From Apis mellifera (Eukaryota > Arthropoda > Insecta > Hymenoptera > Apidae), in contig NC_037650.1 in the NCBI RefSeq assembly GCF_003254395.2, positions 5,456,071-5,520,070 of the forward strand: a stretch of 64,000 nucleotides of DNA. The letters run 5' to 3'. Numbering within the stretch: the stretch's first letter is position 1; every line of letters starts with the position of its first letter. The notes under the pieces were generated by a model. The model was not told the DNA's origin. It ran no database searches and was given only the letters and a program-made list of their open reading frames with translations. Made by a program: the position numbers and the translations under genes. Positions 37,962-48,282 of the stretch are shown here, piece after piece.

Positions 37962-38589
37962 ACGACAAAATGCGATTACTCTGGACCTGGCTTCATCCAA
38001 ATTCCATCATCTTTTGCGCTCCGTAATCGTAATGAAATAATCAACGCAAAATCGATCGCTTTTTTTCTCTCTTTTGCCAATACCGATTTCCATCGACTCT
38101 GTTTTCGCGTCGACCTAATTCCTCGCCCGAGGATCGAGGAATCGCGTTGCTTTTCGTTAAAAATGCAACGATAATTTCGAGTTATTTTCATGCTTTCGTG
38201 CAGATTCTATTATCCGAACTAGCTTACGGTCGGTAATAAATATCGTTCGCGAAACGATAACACCATCTTTCCGAAAATCTCGTTCGCGATTGCCTACGAA
38301 GCGCGTGTATCCATCCCCCGCGGAGACGGTAAATTCTGTCGTGACAAAACGAAACAATTCGAAACAAAAGGCGGGGAGGGTGGAGGGGATCAAGGGTGGA
38401 AACAAAAGCGGCACGCACACCGATGAAAGGAAGGAAGCGATAGATGGCAAATGATTGGAAAAAACTGTGAACAACAGTGTCTGGTAACGACAGCGTGCAA
38501 AAGGACTGCATGGCACGTGGCGATCATCATTGAGTAAAGAGCAACGCAAGGGACGGTGAATGAAGCAAGCGGCAAAGAATGACGGGACA

Positions 38590-38828
38590 AAGAGGCAGAG
38601 ATTTAAACGAAGAAAGAGAAGGAGAGAAAGAGAGAAAGCGAGTGAGAAAGAGAAAGAGATGCGACGATATACGCACAGATTCTACGCGATCATTGACAGA
38701 CAACGGACAGTTAGGCAGGCAGTCAGGCAGGCAGGCAGGTGAGGCAGGTGAGGCATGTCAGGCGGACGGTCAATCGGGTGTCATAGTCAAGCAGTGCAGT
38801 GAAGACGGAACTAGTGTTGCAGGGGTGA
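38590..38828 (+). other. Candidate 5'UTR exon 1 of a secreted-protein gene
   Basis: A purine-rich leader (38608-38659, GAAAGAGA-type) is followed by a GGCA repeat and ends at GTGAA|GTAAGT, a close match to the insect donor consensus. A possible initiator GCAGTG sits at about 38797, so transcription could start there or further upstream. I set the 5' edge arbitrarily. It is joined by inference to the exon at 39387-39533. An alternative reading keeps transcription going into the ATG at 38872, whose frame begins with a signal-peptide-like run (MSRFLLVVVVVSLVTVARC). That run comes largely from a CGT repeat. Confidence 0.25.
38711..38755. repeat. (GGCA)n degenerate repeat
   Basis: GGCA units with GTCA, GTGA and GGTG variants inside the candidate 5'UTR. 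Confidence 0.85.
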
Positions 38829-39040
38829 AGTAAGTCTCTCTACCTGGACGGGTCTCCAGCGTGGTTCCAGCATGTCCCGTTTCCTCCTCGTCGTCGTCGT
38901 CGTCTCGCTCGTGACTGTCGCTCGTTGCTCCGTCCTTCTCTTGGTAAAATTATTCCCCGAAGAAACGAAACGAAGACACAAGACCCGTTTCCCGTTTCTC
39001 CTCTATCTTCCACGATCTTCGTCCTGGCAATTCGTACTTT

Positions 39041-39253
39041 TCCTCCCTGTCCGTCTTCTCCCGCCCACCCCCTCTCGTTCCTCTGTCCTTCTGCCACCTC
39101 TCTACCTTTCTCTCCACCTCCCCCTTCCTTCGTCTCCGCTCCTCCACTTCCTTCCCCCCTTTCTCCTCTTTCTCTCCTTTTCCTCTCCTTCGTTCCTCTC
39201 TTTCTCCCTCCCTTTCTCCCTCTCTCTCTCTCCCCTTTTCGTTCCTTTCCTCC
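39041..39253. repeat. Long pyrimidine-rich tract in candidate intron 1
   Basis: About 210 nt consisting almost entirely of C and T on the plus strand, including 48 uninterrupted pyrimidines at 39193-39240. It precedes the candidate acceptor near 39380. Long Leu/Ser/Pro-rich frames across it (38872-39531, 38925-39563) exist only because C/T-rich DNA lacks stop codons. Confidence 0.85.
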
Positions 39254-39386
39254 GGCTTCCTATTTCTCTCTATTCGAATCTATCTATCCGAATGCTCTTT
39301 CTCTCCCTTCGCGATGGATACTTCGTTGGACACCTCCGCGTGCGCCGCGCCACGTGTCTCTTTCTCTCCTTGGGGAGAGAAGAACG

Positions 39387-39533
39387 ATGCCGATTTTCTC
39401 TCGGTGGTATGTGTTCGCTCTCTCTCTGGCCGGGACGCGACAATGCAACGAGAGAACCGAGCTGGATTACCACGATATCTGTCTATCTGTCGGGCCGAAA
39501 GGAAAGGGTGATCCGCGTGTTATCCTCGTAAAA
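39387..39533 (+). CDS. Candidate first coding exon, secreted protein of unknown family
   Basis: The ATG at 39387 opens 49 codons ending exactly at AAA|GTAAGT, a strong phase-0 donor. Residues 1-20 look like a signal peptide: a basic/aromatic start (MPIFSRW), a hydrophobic core (YVFALSLAG) and cleavage near TRQ|C. The mature part (CNERTELDYHDIC, then a Gly/Lys loop GPKGKG, then DPRVILVK) has varied, non-repetitive composition unlike the surrounding pyrimidine-derived frames. Candidate acceptors (AG) lie just upstream at about 39377-39382, after the long pyrimidine tract. I do not recognise the family; two Cys, 12 residues apart, suggest an extracellular domain. The next exon could be 40301-40489 or lie outside the window. 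It could be chance, but it is the best coding signal here. Confidence 0.33.
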
Positions 39534-39590
39534 GTAAGTGGTATTTTTGAAAACGAGGGTTGAATTATTACGGTGGTCGTGGTGTTACAG

Positions 39591-39745
39591 TAATAGTAGC
39601 AGTAGTAGTAGTAGAAGTAATAGTAACAGTAGTAATAGTAGTAGTAGTAGTAATAGTAGTAATAATAATAGTAGTGGTGGTGGTAGTGGTGGTGGTGGTG
39701 GTGGTGGTGGTGGTAGTCGCGGTGGTGGTGGTGATGGTGGTGGTA
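39591..39745. repeat. Compound (AGT/AAT)n-(GGT)n microsatellite
   Basis: AGT units with AAT, AAC and AGC variants (39591-39675) change abruptly into GGT units (39674-39745). It lies in the candidate intron 2. The plus-strand frame reads poly-Ser/Asn then poly-Gly, which explains the 273-codon open frame at 39538-40359. Confidence 0.95.
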
Positions 39746-40300
39746 ACGACGGAAGGCGCCCTCTCTCGCAATCGGAGCTGACCAGCGTCGTGTTCGTCCA
39801 CGTCCTCGGTCTTTATCCTCGTCGTCGTCGTCGACGCAGGAAACGTGCGCTGAACCGTGCGGAATTGAGAGTGTGGTTTAAAGAAAAAGGGGTACCGCGC
39901 GCCGGTAGCTGCCGTCGCGACTGTGCGACGCTCGGCACCGCTTGGCCGCGAAACCCTACGGCCGCACCGAACACGCGGCTACTGAGTCGGCGCACTCGCT
40001 CGGCCTCCCTCTGTCTCCATCCCTCCCTAGTCGTTTCGTTGTCTCCTCGTTCCACCTTCCTATACGAACCTATACCTCGCTCCTCGTTCCTCGTCGTATC
40101 CCCGTTTCTCTCGGACACGCTTCGCCCGCGAAGCCTCGCTACTTCTACGTACCTACCTTCCTTCTTCCTTCTCGCGTGTCTCTCGTTCTTTTCTCCGTGT
40201 CGTGTCTCTCTCTCTCTCTTTCCCTCCTCTCCTTCTCCGCTTCGTCTTCTTCCTCTCTCTCGCTCTCTATCCCTCTCTTTCTCTTTTCTTCTCTCGCTAG

Positions 40301-40489
40301 TTGTCACCCGCGTCTTCTCAGATATTCCTTCGCCTCCACCACCTCCTCCTTCTTCGTAAATACGCTTTTCGTTCGAACGTTACCGCCACCACGATTCCTC
40401 TGCCGGGCAAAAATTGGGAGAAGCTTGAATTTTGTATCAGCGGGAGCAACGGCGGCCGTCTCGTCCCGCAGGCGACAATACCATCGTGA
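40301..40489 (+). CDS. Candidate terminal coding exon of the secreted-protein gene
   Basis: A textbook acceptor (TTTTCTTCTCTCGCTAG) ends at 40300 after about 95 nt of pyrimidine-rich DNA. A second AG (CTTCTCAG) ends at 40321. Both keep phase 0, matching the donor at 39533. The open frame runs 62 codons to TGA at 40487. Its start is Leu/His-rich (from CTC/CAC DNA). After about residue 25 it becomes more protein-like: a possible N-glycosylation site (NVT), PLPGKNWEKLEFCISG and GRLVPQ, with one Cys. Spliced to 39387-39533 the product would be about 111 residues with three Cys near or after the cleavage site. A weak donor (GTGAAT at about 40485) could instead continue the gene. I know of no homologue. 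The link between exons is inference. Confidence 0.24.
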   Translation: MSPASSQIFLRLHHLLLLRKYAFRSNVTATTIPLPGKNWEKLEFCISGSNGGRLVPQATIPS

Positions 40490-40521
40490 ATACCATCGGT
40501 AATTAGATAATCGAATAATAA

Positions 40522-43500
40522 TGGCGCGTGTAGGTTTCGTTCGCACGATAGATGGCAATCTCTCGTTTACGAGAGCGACACAGACTCGGTCGTCGGTTAA
40601 GATATGGGCGTTGAGAGTTGACGGGGCTCGACGTAGCAGTTATTGTTATCGATTCGGCCTAGTCCTAGAAGACCACAGGCTAAAGCTGACGACCCATTCC
40701 GATGCATTCATCACCACCGTACAGTGGCAATTTATCATCGCGGCGCGGTCTCCGGATAATCATCAATTCGATAATACCGTTTCGTTCATTCATGATGCGT
40801 TTAAAAAGAAGGCGCGAATATACCGTGGAAATTGCGCAATATCCTTCGTTAACGTTTCCATATCTGAATCGTATATGTACGCGATATTTCTTCTCCTTTT
40901 TTTTCAATCCTTTTTCTTCTCTTCTTTCTTTCTCTCTCTCTCTCTTTCTTCTCTTTTTATTTATAACTCGTTACAACCGCGAAACAGTTCGTCCTTTGAC
41001 ATTTAAATAATCTTCGTTGCCTCCGGCCACGAGTAATTTCGATACACGGATTTCGATGGACGAGGGGGGAATGAGAAACGCGCGGATGGAGTACGAAAGA
41101 GTAAGCGGATAGACACGTTGCTGGGGACGTTAAAGGTTAGCGGGGAAAGTTGTAGCGAACAGTGACACGTATCGAAGAAGAAAGGAACGTATGGTGAGCG
41201 CAAGATTGAAACTGTCATGCTTGTAATCGGGGCGATAGCGAATGACGGGGGGGAGTGGAGGACAATGGTGGTGGAAAACGGGTCGCGGGAAGGAAGGGTA
41301 GAAAGGGACTTGGCATCGGCTAGTTTGTTGTTGTTTGTTGTTGTTGTTGTTGTTGTTGTTGTTTGTTGTTTGTTGTTGCTCGTCTTGTTTCTCGACGCGG
41401 AACCGAACCGAGCGCACAATGGCGAGTGCACAGCTAGCACCGTATTGATAAGAGGCTTCAATGGCGGTTGAAGAAAGAGCGATACCGAGAGACAGAAGCG
41501 GACAAAGAGAATGCAAAAGCGCGCGTACGCGAATACCGATGAGATACGGGATACGTAACTTTCGTTTTGCGCGATAAAAATCCTTTCGGTATTTTCGAGA
41601 CATCCCGTCGATCCGTTCCGATTCGACAATTATATACCGCTGCTAGAAGGAGAATCTCTTTTGATCGCTTTTTCGGTGTCGATAATAATTACGCCGCTGT
41701 CACGAGCAGGGATTCGTTTAATCGCGTGATAAATAAGAGGACGGATGAATCGTTAATCGGGAGGAAAATAATAGCCGTCGAAGAGTAATATCCGGAAAAT
41801 GCGACAAAACAGGAGACTACTACGCAAAGGGACATCGTTATCGCTTAAAAGCTCCGATATTCGGCGAAATATCGCACAAACACCGTCATTCTGATGAAAA
41901 GATTGTCAATAACCTCTAACACCTGTTGCACAGTTTAGCGACGGATTTTATTCTCACGCGTGGGCTATATTCATTTATTGGCTCGCGGATTTCATGGGTC
42001 ACACATCGTTCACGTCGATGCGCAACGGCATAAACGGTTAATGCGGTTCATTCGCACAGTAATAAAACTACATTCGGTGAAAATTTCTGATAAAATTATA
42101 TCGGCCGCGATAAATTTCATCGAATTATCGCAGTTTAATTGTTATCCATTTATTAATCGTACGCGATGTTGTGGGGGAGGGGAAAAAAAAAAGAAAGGTA
42201 TCAACGAGTACGTTCGTTATAATCTGTTTATCAAACTTAAACTACCAGATTGAGAGAAGGGGGGAAAAAAAAAAACGAAAGAACGATTTAAGTATCGTAT
42301 ACCGCCTCTTCTCGTTCGTTATTAAATGCAAGCGTGCTCCAAGAATATTAAAGTCTACGATTATCATTGCAGCGGTGCAATTTCCTAGTCAAGCGAGAGA
42401 AAAAAAAAAAAAAAGTTTTCAACGAGCCTAGTAGAAAGATCATGGTGTTCAACCCTCGATCTATCCAGGTTGCGTGGGAGGTGCATTTCGTAGTGTTGTT
42501 GATTTTTGCATAATTTATCAAGGTTGTTTGGTTAAGCGAGCCGTTAGGGTGAGTCGCAGGGGTTGTCGAGCTTGGGGATTGCGCGATGGGGCGACAATTT
42601 CAGACACCCTTCGCCAAGATGATTAGCATCCGCTTCAGGGACGTACTTATTTCCGATCTTCCTACTTATTTTCCTCCATTTTTTCCGCTGTTATTTTATC
42701 GTCGAAGAAATATATATATATATGCACCAAGTAGAACAACTATCTAATCGACACGGTTACGATCTCGTTGCAACTCTGCGTTGTCCGACCATCAACGCCC
42801 CAATCTACTTACGCACGCTTGATATCAATTTCAAGGCACTCGCGACGAAAAGAAATTTCGAAGGAACGCAAACACTAGGTGGAGTGGAAAGCAGAGAGGG
42901 GACGAGAAAGTGATTAAAAAAGATAAACGGTGGAAAGAATCTGGGTTTAGGACGGCCCTGGTCATGGACACGTAAGCAGGCATATCGCGAGTACACGACG
43001 GAGTTGTTGAGGATGGGAATGGGTGGACGCATGGGTCGGTACACAGAACGAAGGGGTTGCGAGGAGCGAGGGGGTGTCCAGTGGTAGCGGGGAATGGGAC
43101 AGCGAGGAGCGGTAGGGGGTCGAAGGGGACAAAACCCCGTTCTATACTATACTACTCTACAATAGTTGTTTACCAGAGTCATACTGATCGATACTCAGTG
43201 TTTGCTATCACAGGGAACCATGCATGCCGGGCGCTACTTGCCCAACACCAAAAGTAAACACCCACCCCCGTCCGCTATCACCCCAACAACACTCCCACCG
43301 TTCCTCCACCGACTGGTTAGCGGCGAATTCTCGCTCGCACGTGCTATCGTCTCTCCCTCTCTCTCTCTCTCTCTCTTCCAATCTCTCTTAGCGTCCCAGC
43401 CGATCTTCCCGTGGAATGCATAGACATTCGGGGGTTTGCGTGTTGCACGGTTCATGCATACGTACGTACGATCATAAGTGCAAATGTACATTTCGTACAT

Positions 43501-43780
43501 CGATAACGGAAGACCTCGTACACTGTCCACCTTGGGATCGACGATTCGATCTACGGGTAAACCGATTGTTAACATATTGATTCTAACGTTTCGTCTTACG
43601 GATTCGGATCGCATCGAAACGAACGAATTCCCGCCGCAAACGTTCAAGAAATACACATTTTACATCGCACGGAGGGGGAGGGTGTAAACATCAGGCGTGA
43701 ACGTGGCATGCGCGTTGTCGGGCGCATCCTTGTCTCCCATCCGTGGCGTGCTTTCCGCGTGTTCAACCACCCCGTCGTTC
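40522..43780. other. Non-coding DNA, no gene recognised
   Basis: A 161-codon ATG frame (40521-41006) ends in a Phe/Ser/Leu run from pyrimidine DNA and has no recognisable domain. The stretch 41940-42170 is AT-rich with many ATTTATT, TTAAT and TGATAAA words like those in insect developmental enhancers, but nothing decisive can be read from one sequence. Confidence 0.4.
41324..41378. repeat. (GTT)n microsatellite
   Basis: GTT units with GTTT interruptions over about 55 nt. The minus-strand reading gives Asn/Thr/Gln runs. Confidence 0.95.
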
Positions 43781-44113
43781 ACGGTATAAACTATATATAA
43801 ACCCGCAGGAGCCCCGTGTCGGTCGGGGGTTGTCTCTGAACGATCATGGCTAGGTCCAGGTCGTTTCACCTCGTGCATTTGCATAATAGGAGGCCTCCGT
43901 CCCACTCGCGGTCCGAGAACGCGGCACCGGGGGAAATAAGGGCGTTAAATGGTGCGGTGAGGGGGAGGGAAGGGGAAAAAATTACGTACGTGTCGTAAGA
44001 TTTTTTCGGCGAGCGCGGAGATTTTGACGCGACGGTGAACAATGTCGTTAGCGAGGGCGTAACGGGCGTATACGTAATCATACTACGTGGAGTGCACGAG
44101 ATATTTGCATAAT
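42505..44113. promoter_or_regulatory. POU-type octamer sites ATTTGCATAAT
   Basis: TTTGCATAAT occurs at 42505-42514. The 11-mer ATTTGCATAAT occurs at 43877-43887 and again at 44103-44113, 226 bp apart. ATTTGCAT is the octamer bound by POU-domain factors (Nubbin/Pdm, Vvl/Drifter in insects). A fourth related site, AATTGCATAAT, is at 52757. Two octamers in 64 kb are expected by chance; the shared 3' AAT makes the group somewhat less likely. Confidence 0.2.
43792..43801 (+). promoter_or_regulatory. TATA-type candidate promoter
   Basis: TATATATAAA is followed about 26 bp later by TCGGTCG (43819-43825), one mismatch from the arthropod initiator TCAGTC. An ATG at 43846 opens a 50-codon frame (stop 43996-43998) beginning MARSRSFHLVHLHNRRPP; it has no signal peptide or domain I recognise. 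A donor-like CGTAAGA overlaps its stop. The element spacing is right for a core promoter. The product is unknown. Confidence 0.23.
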
Positions 44114-44211
44114 ACAAAATCACACGTGCGAGAACTAGGATAAGGTTCGTTGGTTGTATAGGATTATCAGTGGTAACGAATTAATTAACGATATCGTTGG
44201 TTATTTTTCCG

Positions 44212-44242
<31 letters not shown>
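44212..44242. repeat. (TTTC)n microsatellite
   Basis: Seven to eight TTTC units. Confidence 0.95.
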
Positions 44243-44243
<1 letters not shown>

Positions 44244-46211
44244 TCGTCGATCCTCCGCCCCCCCCGATTCGCCCTCGCGATCGATTCTCAAGAGAAGACG
44301 AAGTATAGCGCGAAAGGACGGGCGACGACGGTTACTGGCGCGATAACTCGTTATGGTAAACGGCATTCCGAGTAATGATTTTAATACCGAGTCCCGCGAA
44401 GAGAGGGTGAGACGCGGCAAAAGCCGGAAAGTCGCCGCAAATCCTGCGCAGAAGGGAACAGAATAGGGAGAGCGGTAAACAAACAGTGAAAATAATATAA
44501 TTTACAGAGGATTAGGAATGGTCGGAACGGTGCACAGGGTGGAAGGGTAGAAAAGGGGCGGAAAAGGGTTTCGGTGCACAGAATAACTGTTTCTGGTTAT
44601 AATTGATATCCTGGCAAAGCTCTATAATCCCTCCCAGCCGAGCCACCACCCTCTTGAAAGTCGAAACCGACTACGGCAAAAGGTGGAGACCCCCAAAACC
44701 GCACCACGTTTGGTCATGCTTCTATTTACGGAACATTTTCATAATGGTTTATTTCCGCTAATGTCAGCCGGCCAATGGAAAAGACCGTATTTTCTCTACA
44801 AATTTCACGGGCAGCCCACTGGCCACTGCTGGCCGCCGCCCGCTGCTCCTACGTTCATTTCGATTTATCCCGCGAAGACGAAACTGCAAAATACGTTATT
44901 TCATCGTCCAACTTGTTTCAACTTGCGGGTTGCGGGTTTACATGGCCCATTTAGTCCCCGGACCCCTCGACATTTTTCTATGACGTATCGTGTTTTTCCA
45001 TAATAAAGCGCACGGATTTATCATCGTGGAATTTTATTCATTATTTCAATTTATCCAGCACAAAGGATTTCCACGAATCGACCCGACGTCTCTCTCTTCA
45101 AAAAGGGAAGCTGTGTCTCGTTGCGCTCCCGCGTTTCAACGTTCGTTTCCGGCATTGAAAATTGCTGATCGAATTAACAAAAACGACGGAGGAAGAGAGG
45201 GGAGGGAGGGGAGGAAAAAAACAAAAAGGAAAACGCGGAAAGAAATGCCAACTATAAAAATGAGCAGTAACGAAGTGAGTAGACGGAAGAGAGGAGCGAG
45301 CGGAGAAACGGCGAGTGGCGAGAGCCACGGTGAAAGGAAGAGAGAAATGTAATATCTAGCGAGCACGTAATTATGATTCCATTGAAAAGTTCGCTGGACC
45401 GGCCCTTCGTGGACGCATTAATGCGGCTGACCGTCTCTCTCCAATTATAAAAGTCTTCGAACAATGGAAACCGCGAATACCGACATCGGGATGAACGCAT
45501 GCACGAGCGGGTAAATAATACTCGCATCTGTCCACCTCCGTTTTTCAACGTTTGTTCTTCCGCCCGCCGTCCGGATGTCTGTCTCCCTGCATCCTCCCTC
45601 CCAACGGGATCGCCTCTCCCTCCTCTACTCTCTTTTCTTTCTTTCTTTCCTACGCAACTGTTTCTTTTTTTCTTTTTTCGCAACGCAATACGTAATAAGA
45701 CGAATTCTAAGCTAGACGAATTGTGGAACGGGCGCAAGGGAATCTAATTGGCAAACGTAACGATAATCCCCCTCCCTCCGGTCGTGCAATCTCCTTGTTT
45801 TCGAAGAAGGATGCGTAATTATCGGTCGAATTAAGGATACAATAGGGGTCGAGGGTAGAGTCAGCTCCATTTCCATCGCGACGCGTTGACGAAGGGGTCG
45901 ACATCTAGCGAACGAACGGGAGACCAAAACGCGGATGGGAATCGTACTAGAATGACAAATTGACGAGTCGCGGGTTTTCTCGCGCTTGCGAAGAGAACTT
46001 TCTACCAAAATGGCGCGAATTTCTTCCCTCCCTCCCCTCTTTGCTTCGAGCAACGATCTAATCCTTGGACAAAACTTCGACGAGGCCTTTAAAAGAGATT
46101 GATCGTCATCTCGTCACTTGTCCTCGATCTAATTCTTCCCCTCCCCCCTCCTCCACCCCAATGAACCCCGGCGAAACGCGGCGGAGACGACGAATGAAAT
46201 CTTCACGGTAA

Positions 46212-46228
46212 ATACTTGGCCCAAGTAT
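46212..46228. repeat. Perfect inverted repeat, 8-bp arms, 1-nt spacer
   Basis: ATACTTGG-C-CCAAGTAT. A 17-bp dyad suited to a dimeric DNA-binding protein. It lies 20 bp upstream of the next inverted repeat. Confidence 0.85.
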
Positions 46229-46247
46229 CGAGACATTAGTCACGTCC

Positions 46248-46303
46248 TTAAATGTAGATCAACCCTGCAAGGGTACCCCTCTAGAACCGAGGGGTACATT
46301 TAA
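46248..46303. repeat. Nested/alternative hairpins
   Basis: Outer arms TTAAATGTA (46248-46256) and TACATTTAA (46295-46303) enclose inner arms GTACCCCTC (46273-46281) and GAGGGGTAC (46289-46297) with loop TAGAACC. The two 9-bp stems share TAC at 46295-46297, so they compete for three bases or form one hairpin with a shortened inner stem. Confidence 0.8.
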
Positions 46304-48282
46304 AGCGTAAAAGAAGAAAGCATTAGTAATTCACCCGACGACTTGGAGAGCTACGATCAACCCGATCTCCAAGGATTTCGACTTATCGAAATAACGCTTT
46401 GGATGGATTATTAACGAGCCGTCGATTCGAATCCAGCTCTAATCGTGTCAATTCTCGAACACTACAACTTGTGATGGATCTCTTCGCGTCAAAGAAATCG
46501 AATCGCGATGTATCCTGTCCAATTATCCATCGACAAAAATATCGTAGTAAAAATCGTGCGTAAATCGTAGTTGGGCCGATAATTTCTAAAGAGTCGAAAA
46601 TTTCACGGGAATATCAACTCAAGAATGAATTGCGGCTATGAAAGTGGGGAAGGGAGAGGGGGTGTCATTAGAGATCCAGAGGGGTTGGCAACCACCTCTC
46701 CAAGTCTCCTACCCTCGCTGTGCCCTTATCCGAGGGGAATTTCTAACTGATTTACGAGAAAACAAGACTGTTTAATATTTCTCTTGGTCCCCTGGCGCCA
46801 CGGTTGAGACTCCTGCCTCGACGCGTGACTTTCGCGACACGTCCAAAGTCTCGTAACTTGGTTAAATCAGCGCGTTACGTTATTTTATTATAATTACAAC
46901 ATCTCCAAGATTTTCTATTATCTTTTTTTTATTCTTTTTGAACGAGGAAAGACACGAGGAATCGTTTTCGTTCCGTATCGAACCGAAATTTCATCCATAT
47001 CGCGATGAAATCTCTATCGATCGTTTGTATAAATCTTTCATTTCGGATCTACTACACCCCCAATCTCGATGCTTTCAACCCTCCGTAACGTTCTCATGAT
47101 TAAACAAGTCGCTCTTGTTTCGAGCCCCGCCGTTAAACACGAACGCTAGTCGATTAAGTATTTCCTAAAAAGGAAAATTTCCTTTTTTTCTAACCGTATT
47201 TATTTCCAACTGTACGAAGTAGTTTTCATTTCATTAACAATTTTGTTCTCGTATTGAAAGAGACATGAATTATCATTATCATTTATATAGTGATATATTT
47301 TTTTTTTAATTTCTATCCAAGCAAGTTTGTAAGTACGCGTCGCAACAAGTTTAGAAATAACCTGTTGGATGAAACGCGCTTCGAAAAGTTAAAAGAAAGA
47401 AAACTGTAAAAACAGCGATTCTAAACCATCTTTAAAAATTTGATAATTCTTAATTGCTCAGTATCTAAACGTTTAAGAGAAAAATTTCCACTCAATCGAT
47501 ATAAATAAAGTTTCTCGTTTTACTTTAGATATCTTCGAGGAATTATTTATGTCCATGGCGCCAAATCATTAATAACACGTCTTTCCTTTTTAGCTTCGAA
47601 GAAACAATTGAGAAGAAGATTGCGAGAAGACTTGGCAAAAAAAGGATTGCAAAAGAGATCAGAGTGGTTCTAGAAAAACTCGCTCAAATTTGATAAAAAT
47701 TGGAACGTTAATGCAATAAACGAAAACTTAAAGAACCATTAATTCACATCGTAATAAAAATTCGATACGAAATTGTCGATCGCGAGGAATATACGTATAT
47801 TTATAAAATACAAAAAAAGAAAGAGAGCATTCCTAAGCAAATAAAATTGAAAGAAAACAAATTGGTGCAGTGGTATACGCCTGGTCTGGGTCAGACGAGG
47901 AGAAGCCGGCCAATCGTCGTTTCCAAATAATTAGCCGCGAGGCCAGAAATTGTCCTCGTTTAAACACCCACGAATCTCCGTGCATCGATACGATGTGTTT
48001 TAATAATTTGAAAACACACGGCCACACACAGGGGAATTGATAATCCCGACGATGAACCCTCCTAATATTTTTCTCCGCGCTGTTTCCCGCTATTCTCTCT
48101 CTCTGTCGAGAGAAAAATGGGGGAGGGGGAGGGGGAGGGGAAAGGGTAATAGCGGCATAAACACCCGCGATAGCGGGGCTCTCGTTATCTCGAATAAATC
48201 AAATGACTGGTATTGGATGTGTAAGCGGACAAAGCAACCCCCTCCGATAGCATATTTTCTAGTAAACTTTCCCGAGGAGGTG

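Larger units (their letters stand above)
36176..38570. other. Non-coding DNA upstream of the candidate gene
   Basis: Includes an ATGC tetranucleotide repeat, an 83-nt purine tract and a tandem 11-mer. No supported exon. The minus-strand frame 36251-36574 and plus-strand frame 36186-36512 overlap and have no recognisable domain. Confidence 0.45.
44114..48280. other. Non-coding DNA, AT-rich from about 46.85 kb
   Basis: The stretch 44620-45010 is unique sequence with enhancer-like words (TTTATTT, CTAATGTC), and the overlapping 106-codon frame there has no domain. From 46.85 to 47.83 kb the DNA is AT-rich with almost no open frames and no gene signals. Confidence 0.45.

Noticed and set aside
38872..39531. 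219-codon frame with a signal-peptide-like start (MSRFLLVVVVVS)
   Set aside because: The hydrophobic run comes from a CGT repeat and the rest is Leu/Ser/Phe from a pyrimidine tract. The frame also mis-reads the better coding exon at 39387-39533. Kept only as an alternative.
39538..40359. 273-codon open frame, poly-Ser/Asn then poly-Gly
   Set aside because: Runs through the AGT/GGT microsatellite and then CT-rich DNA. Better explained as candidate intron 2 plus repeat.
40521..41006. 161-codon ATG frame
   Set aside because: No recognisable domain. The apparent membrane segment is a translation of a pyrimidine tract, and there are no supporting splice or promoter signals.
41003..41629. 208-codon minus-strand frame
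   Set aside because: Contains the Thr/Asn run encoded by the GTT microsatellite; no domain.
43200..43222. miR-2-like seed (TATCACAG)
   Set aside because: The remainder does not match and there is no hairpin.
46425..46440. tRNA B-box-like GATTCGAATCC
   Set aside because: Flanks cannot form the 5-bp T stem and no cloverleaf is visible.
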